DNA of 64,000 nucleotides from Lates calcarifer (lineage: Eukaryota; Chordata; Actinopteri; Centropomidae). The notes under the pieces were generated by a model. The model was given only the letters and a program-made list of their open reading frames with translations, was not told the origin of the DNA and searched no databases. The stretch lies in assembly GCF_001640805.2 (NCBI RefSeq), contig NC_066838.1, positions 6,466,601-6,530,600 on the forward strand, in the 5' to 3' direction. The stretch's first letter is position 1; every line of letters starts with the position of its first letter. Below are positions 51,851 through 62,170 of this stretch, piece after piece. Position numbers and translations under genes: made by a program.

Positions 51851-52214
51851 CACTTTTTGTAATGTTGACTGCAGCCCAGCCTCCAATCTGTCTCTCTCTC
51901 TCACACACACACACACTCAAATATAGACACACACACACAAAGTAAACAGAACCTTTCAGATGAGACAGTTGCTCATCATGTGTGTTTTTGCAGCACATGT
52001 GGGACCTGGACCAAAGATCTTCTTTTCCTGTAAATGTTCTGTTGCAGGACAAAAATCTGTCAGTGAGGAGAAGAGATGATTCATTGACCTTTTTAAGGGA
52101 ATGAATTGGGGGAAACATGAAAAACACAGCTGGGGAATAATAGCATGTGAAGGTAATGTGCGTCGCCATGTTTGTCAGTGATGGGAAATGATAAATAAAC
52201 CAGATCTACCAAAC

Positions 52215-52290
52215 AAAATCCCAGTATGGGGCTCTGTGGTTGCACTAGGGATTTGAACTGGCAACCTTTAAGTCACAAAGGACCCCCCTC
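52215..52290 (-). repeat. tRNA-derived SINE remnant
   Basis: On the minus strand GGTTGCCAGTTCAAATCCCT resembles a tRNA B box and T-arm, preceded by a GGTCCTTTGTGAC segment. No complete cloverleaf can be drawn and the flanks decay at once, so it is a SINE fragment rather than a tRNA gene. Confidence 0.45.
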
Positions 52291-52586
52291 CTCTGCTAGA
52301 AGAAACTGGAATCATCTCATTAAGAAATTCCCAGTATGGAGTGTTTATAAACAGGCTCTTGTTCATCTCTGGTGATGGATGCATGCTCCCTATCACAGGC
52401 TCTTCCTGCTGACTCCCCAATCCGCTTAACAAACTCTCTGCCACTGTTTCACAACCACACACTGAAACACCCTCCACCTCCCAACACACACACACACACA
52501 GAGACACTTTCTGAACCCCTGCCTCCTTAGTGGGTGGGCCCTTACTAATTTGAGTGTACATGCTTTATGTTTAACAGTGAGAGAAA

Positions 52587-52587
<1 letters not shown>

Positions 52588-52630
<43 letters not shown>
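52588..52630 (+). repeat. (GT)n microsatellite
   Basis: About 20 GT units ending in GCGTGG. The Cys-Val frame across it is an artefact of the repeat. Confidence 0.95.
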
Positions 52631-52633
<3 letters not shown>

Positions 52634-53621
52634 GGTGTCAGAGGGAGGAAGGAGGGTGCAACTGAGAGGCCAGTGTGAATCTGCTAATGAAGAAAAACAA
52701 CATGGCTGTCAAGGCCTCCCAGGAGCAGTTCAAACACAGTCACTGGGGGTTGAGGTCAGTGGAGGCAAAGGGTCAAAGGTCAACATCAAGGCCAAGAGCA
52801 GGCCTTGACCTCTGCTGGGCTGCAGAAAAAGCGGGAGGTGAAGAGATAACACTGTTAGAGGAGGGGGAGGAGGAGCAGTTATATAAAATTCATAAATCAG
52901 GAGTAAAAAAGTGAACTGGGTCAATCCTAAATGACTCAATCATGACTTTACCCAGAATGACAGGAGCAGATAAAAAGTGTTGTTCATGTGTTTAATGTTT
53001 ACAGTACACTGACCCACCAACCAGATCTCACATTTTGGTACAAAACCAACTTTTGCTTCATAATGTGCAAAAAATGGTAAAAATGAAAATGAGTAAATTA
53101 AAGTAGTGAAAATCTGTCAAGTCATGTGACTTTTATCTCCAATGCAAACAAAACTGATCAAATGTTTGTATGTGAAAGAGAAAAAAAGTCAAATAAAACC
53201 ATATGACTAGAATTAAAAATGTATCTAAAATGCACAAAAAACATAAATGCTAAAAAAACATTTTGGATTATAGCACTTGATTTAAACAATAAATAAGAAA
53301 TGACTAAATACAATTAATTCTTTTTTTTTTTTTTTTAACAAAGTTCCTCTTTTCCATCACTGCATTAGAGCAAAACATTCAAGTTACAGGAGATATAGAT
53401 ATAGATAGATATTCTGAAACGCTGTAAACAAGATCAGACAGGGCTTCATGCAGAGGTTAAGTTCATAACTGTCAAAGTTTTTGGCAACTTAAAAACAATG
53501 GCTTCATTTTAGAGAAACATCTGTGTAGTCTGGTCACCCCATCTGCAGCAGATTTCTGATATCTGTCAGAGGTGTTACATCAAACTGAGAGTGTGACCTA
53601 AAATGAAGAGGAGCTCAGGTC

Positions 53622-53647
53622 GACATTGAGGAGTTTCCCTCAATGTC
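53622..53647 (-). repeat. 10-bp hairpin in the slc66a1 3' UTR
   Basis: GACATTGAGG and CCTCAATGTC are perfect inverted arms around a 6-nt loop. They lie 273 bp past the slc66a1 stop codon on the transcribed strand, so they would fall in its 3' UTR if that runs to the ATTAAA signal near 52993-52998. Confidence 0.7.
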
Positions 53648-53919
53648 TGACACCTGAAACCCTCTAACCCTTTAAAACTCTGACATTAAATGAGCAGTGA
53701 GAGTCACATCACTGCAGCTGAACCCAGGAGAGGACTGTCACCTGTTACTGTACTCATAAAAATACATTGTAAACATTAAAAAAAGAGTATAATAAATAAA
53801 ACTATAAAAATTAAACTAAAATGTTTTCATCTTGATTTTGTGTTGGAAACATGATTTTGAGGGTTCACTGGAAGCTAGTGTCTGCTCATGTCCCATCAGG
53901 ACACCCTTACTGTGCTGGA

Positions 53920-56900
53920 TTAGCTCATCAGAGGTGTCGTCTCATCCCTGCTGCCCTCCTCCTCTAGAGTTTTGCGGTACATTATGAACTGGATGGAGAT
54001 CTGAATCACAGTGTCAAGGAAATCAATAGAAATCCTAGGAAAGAGTCTGTTTAATGCCAAACCAGTTACAGGTGGGTCAATAGGGACCCAAAAGCTAATT
54101 TTTACACCAAAGCTCTATAATTGGTTCATCAAAAATCTACAAACCCAGATCATCAAGTCACATGTTTCTGCATCATCTATGAGGTATGGTTATTAAATAA
54201 GAAGACTGCGCATATGAGGATAAAACCACGTGCTTCACAGTCACACCAAGTGTGATATATTAAAGGTTGGTTATTCAGACACAACTGCTGTAAGTTTCCA
54301 AAAAGTGATGTTTTTAGTTCACTGCTACTGCTACACACACATCTGAAAACATTCAACAAATTGAACAAATCCTTTGAAATGATCAATGACTCGGTGTAAG
54401 AATGATAGCAGAAGTGGTCTCCATTGATAAAGAGACAGTTCAGCAAATTTTGCATGAAAATTTGAACATGACAAAAGTGTGTGCCAAAGTTGTCCAAAAA
54501 CTTCTGACTACTGATCAAAAGGAAAATTAATTTCTGGCCCATAAGCAAATCACAGTGTTTAATCACCCTCCCTGTTCACCTGATCTAGCACCGTGTGACT
54601 TTTTTCTTTTTCCTAAGATCAAATCTGTGCTCAAAGGAACACGATTTCAGTCTGTGTCAGAAGTTAGGAAAAGAACGACAGAGGTTCTGAGACAACTGTC
54701 CGAAGAAGACCTACTGCACTGCTTTGATCAGTGGAAGACCTGAACGCAGCGGTGTGTTGATGCAAAAGGAGAGTATGTTGAAGGAGAAAGACATTGAAAA
54801 ATGTTTATGTTCAATAAAATTATATTACAGCATTAGTCTTGTTATTTAATAGCCATACCTCGTATATCTTCACTGAAAACAAAAATGGAAGAAACCTGAT
54901 ACCTCAGGTCACTCACTTTGTAGGGTACAAAGAGACACGTGGCGTTCAGGGGCCACTAGTGCAGCTTGTACAGTCTTGTTTCTCTGCTGACAACAAGCCA
55001 ATTTCTCTGTGAGTGTTTGGACCTTTGATACTATGTATTGTGTTTCCACACACACACACACACACGCAAACAGTCACGAGCCCTTAACCCGTCTGATGAA
55101 CTGCCCTCTCTTACAGCTCAGCGCTACCTAAAATGTAGCATGTATATGGGATTAAGGAGAGCCCAGAGGCCGAGCAGAAGCAGCAGCAGCAGCAATCTCT
55201 TTTTAAAAATTTGTTTAAAGGATACAATGAGGTCTAAACAGAGTGTGCCCAGGCTGCCGATGAGCCAGGGCAGGTGATGGATCACGTAGCTTTTCTCTCC
55301 TTGGTCCTCATCAGGGTTCTTTAGTAGAATGCTCAGACCATAGGTAGTGTTTCCCAGGATGACCAGCGCAAACAGAAAATAAGATACTCCCTCTGTCGAC
55401 TTCCTCTTGAACTGTGGGAAGAAATGAGAGGACAGTGGGCGGGAGGAGTTGGAAGGACAGTAACCTTTTTTTTTTAAAAAAGAAACTTTATGGTTTATGT
55501 TTTACACAGCTGCCATGAATTTTCAACCACACTGACATGTGCAGTGATATGTGAGATTACAGAGGCAAAATTCTGCTTCAGGTTGTCAGCTGATTATTTT
55601 CATTTGTGTTTTCATCTGCTCAGTTTTCAGGTACACTGACATTTGCCTCTTTCATTTTAATATACATTTTTCTTTTTGTGCAGATTTAAACATACATCAA
55701 ACTGCAACCTGTAATACTGTCACAGCTTTTCTGTTCATTATTATTAATGTCATTACTACACATGTCACCTCCTCATCTGGTTTCTTTCCTCACCTGTTGT
55801 TAAAAAGCTCTGTTTCCACCTTGATACCAAACTATCTGAATTTTATTGTTTACAACTTGTTGTATTGGATGTAGATTTACAAACATTAGTGTAATGACAA
55901 AAAATTTAGACATTTGTAGCAGGGTCCACTTGTCATACTCACATTAGTGTATATCTGGGGAAGTCTGGAGCAAAGGTAGAGCACTGATGACACTGAGCCG
56001 ATGCAGAAACCTATTATCTCTTTTGTGGTAAAAGCCTGAGGCGACAGAGAGACAGATACATAATCACTAGTGGGAAAAAACCAAACATAATAAGATCACT
56101 TCCCTCGGGTCACTAATTTAATAAATAGGACTCACCTTGACAGTGGTAATATCAGAGGCTGAGAGCAAGGCGCGACCTCTAAACCCAGAGGGAATCATTT
56201 CTTGTTGGGCTCCTAACCCGGGAAGGTGGACGAGGGTCGTGGTGAAGCCCAGGATGCAGGCTACACCCACCACATTCAACAAAACTGTCCCGTCTGGAGA
56301 AGAGACAACACCTGGGTTTACCTTTAATACCAGGACAGACATCTCGGCACATTCCTCTAGACAATGGTTACTGTGCCAAAGGTCATCAGTAAGGGAGCAA
56401 ATGCCACAACAACATGAGACATGTGATGACATCATTATACAGTACAGGTACAGGGGTCACCCTCCTCCTCTGTCTGGACTAGTGTTTGGATCATTGTTCA
56501 TCAGCAATGGTGTCAGAAGTCTGTTCACTGAGCAGCTTTGACAGATAAATCTGATCTCAGAATAAACAGGGCCTTGGTAGTAGTTGATTCATTAGAGACT
56601 ATGGCTGCAGTTTACTGCTGAGGATAAAATACACGCTTGGGATTATTCATGTCTATTCCATATGTTAACAAAGGCCTGTGTCAGGGGCATGCTAAATGCT
56701 AAAGGAAGTAAATCAGGCATTGAAACTGACACAGCACACAGCAAGTACTTGGTCCTGATACTGGACATTTGGAAAATTGAGTAATAAAACAAAAATATCA
56801 AACCAAAACACTCACTTTCAACCCTATTCTTCACCTTGTAGTATGCATACATGGCCAGCATCAATAAGTCAGCAAAAACGTAATAAATGGCTGTATATTT

Positions 56901-57540
56901 CTGTTTGATAGAGAGAAAGATACACAGTCAGTCAGAGTCAGAGAATTTCTTCACAAAGTGTTTGTCATGGAAAAGTTTTTTATACCATAATGGTATCCAC
57001 TGTAATACTGACACATTCAGTGAAGTAATGAATTAGTCAGTTTACATTTACCATTTGATCAAGTCACAAACAATAAACATTGATAAACATCTTTACACTG
57101 AGGCAAACATCATATCACTACAAGTCACCTGTAGAGGAAGCTGGTCTGCCAAGAAGGAGCCCACCAGATTGCAGGAGTCACCTCCCAACCACAGCAGCAG
57201 GAACCAAATAGAAATGGCTTTGTCCATATTCCCTGTTTTGCACGAATTGTGGTACTGTCTGCAATCACAACAACAAAACAACAATCAGAATTATACATTA
57301 TACATTAACATTAAAAAAAACACTTCCTCTGAGAGACACAGACACTTACGGAAAAGAAGACACCATGAAACAGAGGATGGACAGGAGGCCCAGGTAGATA
57401 CTGGCCATATCCCTCCCATCCTGGGCACATTCCCCAAACACATCCCAAACCCATTTGGTTCCATTGGGGCACAAAGAGGTGAAGTTTCCATCACCGCTCC
57501 ATCCAAAGGCACCGCGTGTGAGAACTCCGTCTGTCTGCAT
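53920..57540 (-). CDS. slc66a1: Lysosomal cationic amino-acid exporter, PQ-loop protein (7 coding exons)
   Basis: SLC66A1/PQLC2 exports lysine, arginine and cystine-derived mixed disulfide from lysosomes. Exons on the minus strand: 57540-57350, 57258-57129, 56900-56816, 56293-56136, 56035-55943, 55411-55226, 54000-53920; 307 codons with all phases consistent (mammalian protein about 290). Recognisable words are WVWDVFGECAQDG at the N-terminus, KTGNMDKAISIWFLL and GGDSCNLVGSFLADQLPLQ (first PQ-loop repeat region), RGRALLS, and IGSLGTLCLDLIISIQF near the end. Seven hydrophobic segments are expected. An NFTSL N-glycosylation sequon sits in the N-terminal tail. The tail ends DETTPLMS, a dileucine-type lysosomal sorting signal with Met in the last hydrophobic place. 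The start is the first ATG after an acceptor at 57543. An internally deleted mariner sits in the last intron. Confidence 0.93.
54180..54862 (+). mobile_element. Internally deleted mariner element in slc66a1 intron 6
   Basis: The ends 54180-54208 and 54834-54862 are inverted repeats matching at 25 of 29 positions, flanked by TA on both sides (54178-54179 and 54863-54864), the mariner target duplication. Inside are remnants of a mariner transposase on the plus strand. First comes an N-terminal helix-turn-helix stretch around 54390-54530 (ETVQQILHENL, KLLTTDQKEN). It is joined directly to the C-terminal part with SPDLAPCDFFLFP. The central part with the first two catalytic aspartates is missing. 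At 683 bp it is about half the usual 1.3 kb, so it is nonautonomous. Confidence 0.88.
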
Positions 57541-58259
57541 ATTCTGCTGGTAAGAAAAACCACTGTAAATATAAAGTTCATTTAAAACATTCATTGCCAG
57601 CCCATAAACAGTGTTTACACGGTGCTTCCAGTGAAGCATCAAATGAAAATGGAAAAAAATATCTCAACCGCCTGACACAGATGGACACTCAAAGTCAGCC
57701 AAATGAACATCTGAAAGAACATCACGTTAACTACAAATCTCGAAATAATACCGTTTTCCAGTTACAACACGGTCGTAACGGGGTCAAAGGTTAATAGACA
57801 CTTTAAACAACATCAACAGCGTCCGTTTAGATCCACATTCAGCTGCTGTTCCGCTGACTAGATCGAGACAGTGGCGATTAAATTTAACTGACAGTGTGTG
57901 CAGTTGTATGTACACGTTAGGTAACACTAGAAAACATGTTTTACTCACACAAAATACACTAAACAGAAACCAGGGAACAAATACACCAAATGATGAGTTG
58001 GACCCTTTGCTAGCTAGCAACGACAACAACAACTACCTAATAAAAACCAGCTGAAGCTCGGCTGTGCCTTGAACGTCGAAAACGTCAACAAACAAAAACA
58101 CTGAAAATTAATAAAGCTTCAGATTTATCTTGCCTGTGCGGCCGCTGAAAAGACGGCAAAGTCCTGAGCAGAACAAAAGTCCTGCGGATACCATGAAACA
58201 CGAGCGATACAAAAACACGGAAGCTCACAATAAACAACACATCTCTGTCCCGTGAGCTG

Positions 58260-58294
58260 ATTGGTCGGTACGTACGGGGCTGCAATCATGTGAC
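58260..58294 (-). promoter_or_regulatory. slc66a1: slc66a1 promoter motifs: CCAAT box and CLEAR/M-box-like E-box
   Basis: On the minus strand CCAAT is at 58260-58264. A TCATGTGAC E-box at 58286-58294 (plus-strand reading) resembles the MITF/TFEB M-box and CLEAR site. Both lie about 0.7 kb upstream of the start codon, where the noncoding first exon is expected. A TFEB-type site fits a lysosomal gene. The site differs from the CLEAR consensus (CACGTG core) in the core. Confidence 0.45.
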
Positions 58295-58439
58295 TGGAGG
58301 CTCGCAAAACAAAATAACGTTTTCAAAATAAAAGTTTAACTTCCAAGCTGTCTATAATACATTTTGACACAATGTGAATTTAAAAGGCATAAAATGAGTA
58401 TGGCAAGGAAAACAACGTTTCTCTTTCTGCATAATGATA

Positions 58440-58508
58440 ATAAATAACACATAAATTGCAAATTTCCCCATTGTGGGACTAATAAAGGATTATCTTATCT
58501 TATCTTAT
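58440..58508 (+). repeat. Non-LTR element 3' tail with (TTATC)n
   Basis: AATTTCCCCATTGTGGGACTA, then ATAAAGGATTATC, then three TTATC units. This is a familiar 3' tail of fish non-LTR elements. It is truncated at its 5' side and lies just outside the slc66a1 promoter. Confidence 0.65.
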
Positions 58509-58509
58509 A

Positions 58510-60384
58510 AAACGTCAGGCAAGGAAATATTATTCCATCATAGAGGTACAGTAAAGCTGCAACGAACAATTGTGTTCATTATTAATACATACAACTTTTT
58601 TTTCATCATCAGCAATAGTGAAAATACTCACTAAGATCCATGTTAACACATTCAAATTGCATATTTGTCTGACCCAAACATGCAGAGTCATAAACAGCAA
58701 AAATTCACATTTCAGAATCTGCAACCAGTCAATATTTGGCATTTCTGTTTAAACAAACAGCGTAAAAGACTAATCAACTATCAAATGTGTTGCCAGTTAA
58801 TCGACTGATTGATTCATCAACTAATCATTTCTGCTCTGGTGTACTGAATGGTTTCTGGGTGAAGACTGCTCATTTGTAAAAGATTTATTAAGGCTGTGGA
58901 ACAAGCTAATGGTATGCTTTCATGTTAATGTTACTTTTCTGTAGAACTGGGAGACCTTACTGGTTCCAGTCTGATGCTCCTGTGAGCATACATTTCACAC
59001 ACTCTCATCACATATGAACAAGCCTCGTTAAAGTGGATTGTTTCTCTCCACATGGTGACTCAGTCATTAGTCGTGAGCCGTCATTAGACCTTCAGGCCTC
59101 CTACATTCTTCAGCAAGCTTCTCATTTTAGTATGCAGCCGTGAAAAACAATATCATGTCCAGGTCTGTAAGGGTTAAACATGTAGACCTCTCTCTGTAAA
59201 ACGGGTTTACATATAAATGTTCGCACTCGGTGAACATTGTTACAGTCTGTTGAAGACAGTTCCTCTTTTTTAATCTGTACAGACATGATGAGATATTGTC
59301 TCTATCACAACTAAACAGGTTTCTATTCGTCATAACAACTTCTCCTAAAAAAAAAAAAAAAAAAACTAAAGTCAGTTTTACTTTGCTGTGAGAGACACAT
59401 TATTCCTCGACATATAGATAATGAAGCCACTGAAGGCAAAGACCACTGTGGAGAGAAAGCATCCTACCTGGAGAAGAGGACTGGGTCCAACGTCAGACTT
59501 TGAATGAAAAGGAGAAGAGGGCTGCACACGATATTTCCGTAATTTCTGAAACGTGTCGACTCAGCACAGTCGACGACATAACGCTGAACGTGCGATTTTA
59601 TTTTCAGGTTTACTACAAGCCAAGTTTCCACTGTTGTCACATGATAGGGGTTTTTTGTAAAGTCAGCACTGACTTCTCCTTTAACAGAGTAAATGTCGGC
59701 AGTTTAAATCTTCTAGTTGTTCAACTGGACTTAGAACAAGCTATCTGACATTTCACTGTCCAGTTTATTTGGATAATACCTTTAATTCACTGGATTTTAC
59801 ATCTGGAGTGTGACTGTTGTTGAAAACATTAATCTAGGCAAACAGAAATGCTGCCCCAATAGGCCTTCCTCATTTAAGTCATCTGATATGTCACAGTAAG
59901 AGAAGCACAGGTGATAATAATAAAGGTAATGATGGCATTGAACAGGTTGGTTCACTGTCAGCGTCATAAATCACCAGGGCACAGAGTAAATATTAATGTT
60001 ATTTGTAATACCTGTGATTTTACCTCTGTGATAAATCAAATGGATGCTGGAAAAAAGTCTTTATAAAGTTATATCTAAGGTCAGTTCACCCAAGTTATGA
60101 AAAAATATTTTATTCATTCTCAGTTTTCACAGGGGCTATCTCCTCAGTAGAAAATAGTTCCACTGAAAACTGAGTGTGCAGTCTGTAGAACAACAATAAG
60201 GACATTACATTTCTGGAAATAGTTACAGATGCTGTAAACCCGTGTCTGCACCATGAATAAAATTCTAACCACTAGGTTTCGATCAAAGCAGAAATTCTGA
60301 TGATGGACTAAACCTGGTCATATGACACCAAAACTGTCCACAAGACCTGATACCACTGAGGGTGTGTGGCCATGTTTTTTTTTT
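58510..60384. other. Intergenic stretch without recognisable genes
   Basis: Only short AT-rich frames are present. There is a poly(A) run near 59347-59365. I see no exon with supported splice sites and a family match. Confidence 0.5.
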
Positions 60385-60525
60385 CTTCTTAAGATTTATT
60401 TTAGGCATTTTAGCCTTTATTGATGACAACAGTGGAGACAAGAGAAACAGGATAGCATGCTGGAAGGACTCAGCCTTGATACGAGGTGTGTGTTTAACCA
60501 GGTGAGCTACTGCTGCACCTGAGAA
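60385..60525 (-). repeat. tRNA-derived SINE, degraded
   Basis: Read on the minus strand, it opens with CAGGTGCAGCAGTAGCTCACC and TGGTTAAACAC (tRNA-like A-box region), passes GGCTGAGTCCTT and ends with CAATAAAGGC and AAAATGCC before an A-rich tail at about 60380. This order is that of a common fish tRNA SINE with a GCAGTAGCTCAG head. It is too diverged to be a functional tRNA. Confidence 0.7.
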
Positions 60526-60605
60526 CATGTTGCTAAGGTGAACTCCCTCTGAACCGCAAACCTACTCCACTCCACACATTTTCTTTTGATATAGTTCAAG
60601 AGGTT

Positions 60606-60611
60606 TTTATT
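60606..60611 (-). other. Candidate polyadenylation signal of the unidentified minus-strand gene
   Basis: AATAAA on the minus strand, about 490 bp past the stop codon at 61103. Confidence 0.5.
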
Positions 60612-61102
60612 GATGACGCACCCAAACATCTATACTGTAGGAATACCTTCAGTGGGCTAGATTCTCTTATTTACATAACGCTTCCACAAAGTCATACAAA
60701 TACTTGGTAGGTTTCATGTCAAAGTATAGATATAATACATTAAACAGAACATGGAATTTAAATGTTTTATAAAGCAATTGTCACAACAAATCTACAAATG
60801 AAAATGATGATAGAAAAGAAAGGACCAATCGTTAACTTAACTACTGCAAAACAAGTCCTACTTCAAAATCTGTACAAGCAAGTTGTGTGTCCATGAAATA
60901 AAGAGGGAATGCAGCTCTTCTATGTTTCTGTCCTCAAGAGTTCGGATCGAGGCAGACTTCTTATGTGGTTGACAGTAATTCTTTCAAAGGCAAGGATCAG
61001 ATAAACCAAGCAGTTTGTACAGCGATTCTCGTCCTTCCTGTTTGCTGCCTCGACCAAAGGAGAAGTGGGGGACGCGAGGAAGACAGTTTCTGTGGTCGGT
61101 TC

Positions 61103-61324
61103 TCATTTGATGTGGACCAGTTTCTCATCTGTCTTTAATCGTTTGCGTCTGGGCTGCACAAAGTCGTCCTCGGAGTCGTCCGTGTCCTCCTGCTCCTTCT
61201 CCCTCTCATCTGGGGACTCGGGTTCAGGTGAGTCTGGGAAGTTCTGCCCTGGAAACATCTCCTGCAGCTTCTCCTCAAAGTACAGACTCACCGCCTTCCC
61301 AGATATCGCCATCTCTGATCCCAC
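61103..61324 (-). CDS. Terminal coding exon of an unrecognised gene
   Basis: A clean acceptor (CTCATTCGGCAG) precedes a 222-nt open stretch ending in TGA. It encodes 73 residues. The first half, VGSEMAISGKAVSLYFEEKLQ and onward, looks amphipathic and helical. It is followed by acidic, Ser/Glu-rich text (DTDDSEDDF) and a basic nuclear-localisation-like cluster, QPRRKRLK, before the end EKLVHIK. Acidic-basic tails of this kind are common in nuclear proteins. I do not recognise the family. An ATG inside the exon gives 69 residues, but the in-frame acceptor argues for a last exon whose earlier exons lie to the right, perhaps beyond the window. No such exon was found up to 64 kb. Confidence 0.65.
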   Translation of the reverse strand: MGSEMAISGKAVSLYFEEKLQEMFPGQNFPDSPEPESPDEREKEQEDTDDSEDDFVQPRRKRLKTDEKLVHIK

Positions 61325-62170
61325 CTGCCGAATGAGGAGGAGGGAGGGAGGAGGAAGGAGGAGATATGGAGGAAGCAGGTGAGAGAGCACCACAGAGGAG
61401 GAGGAGTGAATGAGTTGAAGCAGGGAGGATGAAGAGGACAATGATGGAGACAAATTAGATGTGGTTAAGACTCCTGGTGGCAGGGTGGCCCCAGCTCAAC
61501 CTTGTTGAACGGAGCAGAGATATCCTGCCTCCACGTCCCACTGTGGCTCCATGAAGCATTTTTACAACTCAGAGTTCAGTGACACAATTTCTCTCAATCT
61601 CTCTTAAATTCAAATATTTCCACATAAGCAGAGAAATAGTGTGTTTTTAATGGCTGCTGAAAAGTTTTCCTGTCACTTAGATCAACAAAGTGCCCACATG
61701 GCAGCACCCTAGTAAACTAAAAACACTCAACTTAAAGAACATGTTCACACCAGGACTTCTCAGATTAACTCAATTACACCCCCCACCCCCCAGATAATGA
61801 CCTGTGGGCCCCAGGTAATTTAAGTTTCAGTCCCCTGATAGTTTTGACTCTACAGCCCAATCCCTGAAAGTGAGATATGAACCAGCTACAGGAAACGAAT
61901 CCTAAACCCAGGAGAGAAAGACTGTGATCAGAGCCAGTATTTTTGGTCTTAGAAAGTCTGTAACATCAAAATGAAGTCTGACGTCTGCAGTGACGCCCAC
62001 GTGCAGCTGTTTGATTAGAGCGCCCTGAACTTAAATGAACCAAATACTCTATGAGAGGCTGTGCAAGCTATAATTCATTTCTCAGATTCTCCTTTCACAT
62101 GCATATACTGAACACATTACTTTCAAACATGCATTTTCACCCTCATATGTATATACAGTTTATCATACTC

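Larger units (their letters stand above)
48051..53600. other. Interval between the FXR-like gene and slc66a1
   Basis: No protein-coding exon is recognised here. It holds poly(A) and GT tracts (48473-48607 and 52588-52630), a second copy of a dispersed repeat, a SINE remnant and a possible upstream receptor exon. The overlapping 149-codon frames at 50115-50645 on both strands match no family I know. Confidence 0.5.

Noticed and set aside
52215..52290. Possible tRNA gene (B-box-like GGTTGCCAGTTCAAATCC)
   Set aside because: No A box at the right distance and no closable acceptor stem; it fits a SINE remnant better.
57055..57585. 176-codon plus-strand frame over slc66a1 exons
   Set aside because: It runs antisense through two slc66a1 exons and an intron without any motif, so it is a shadow.
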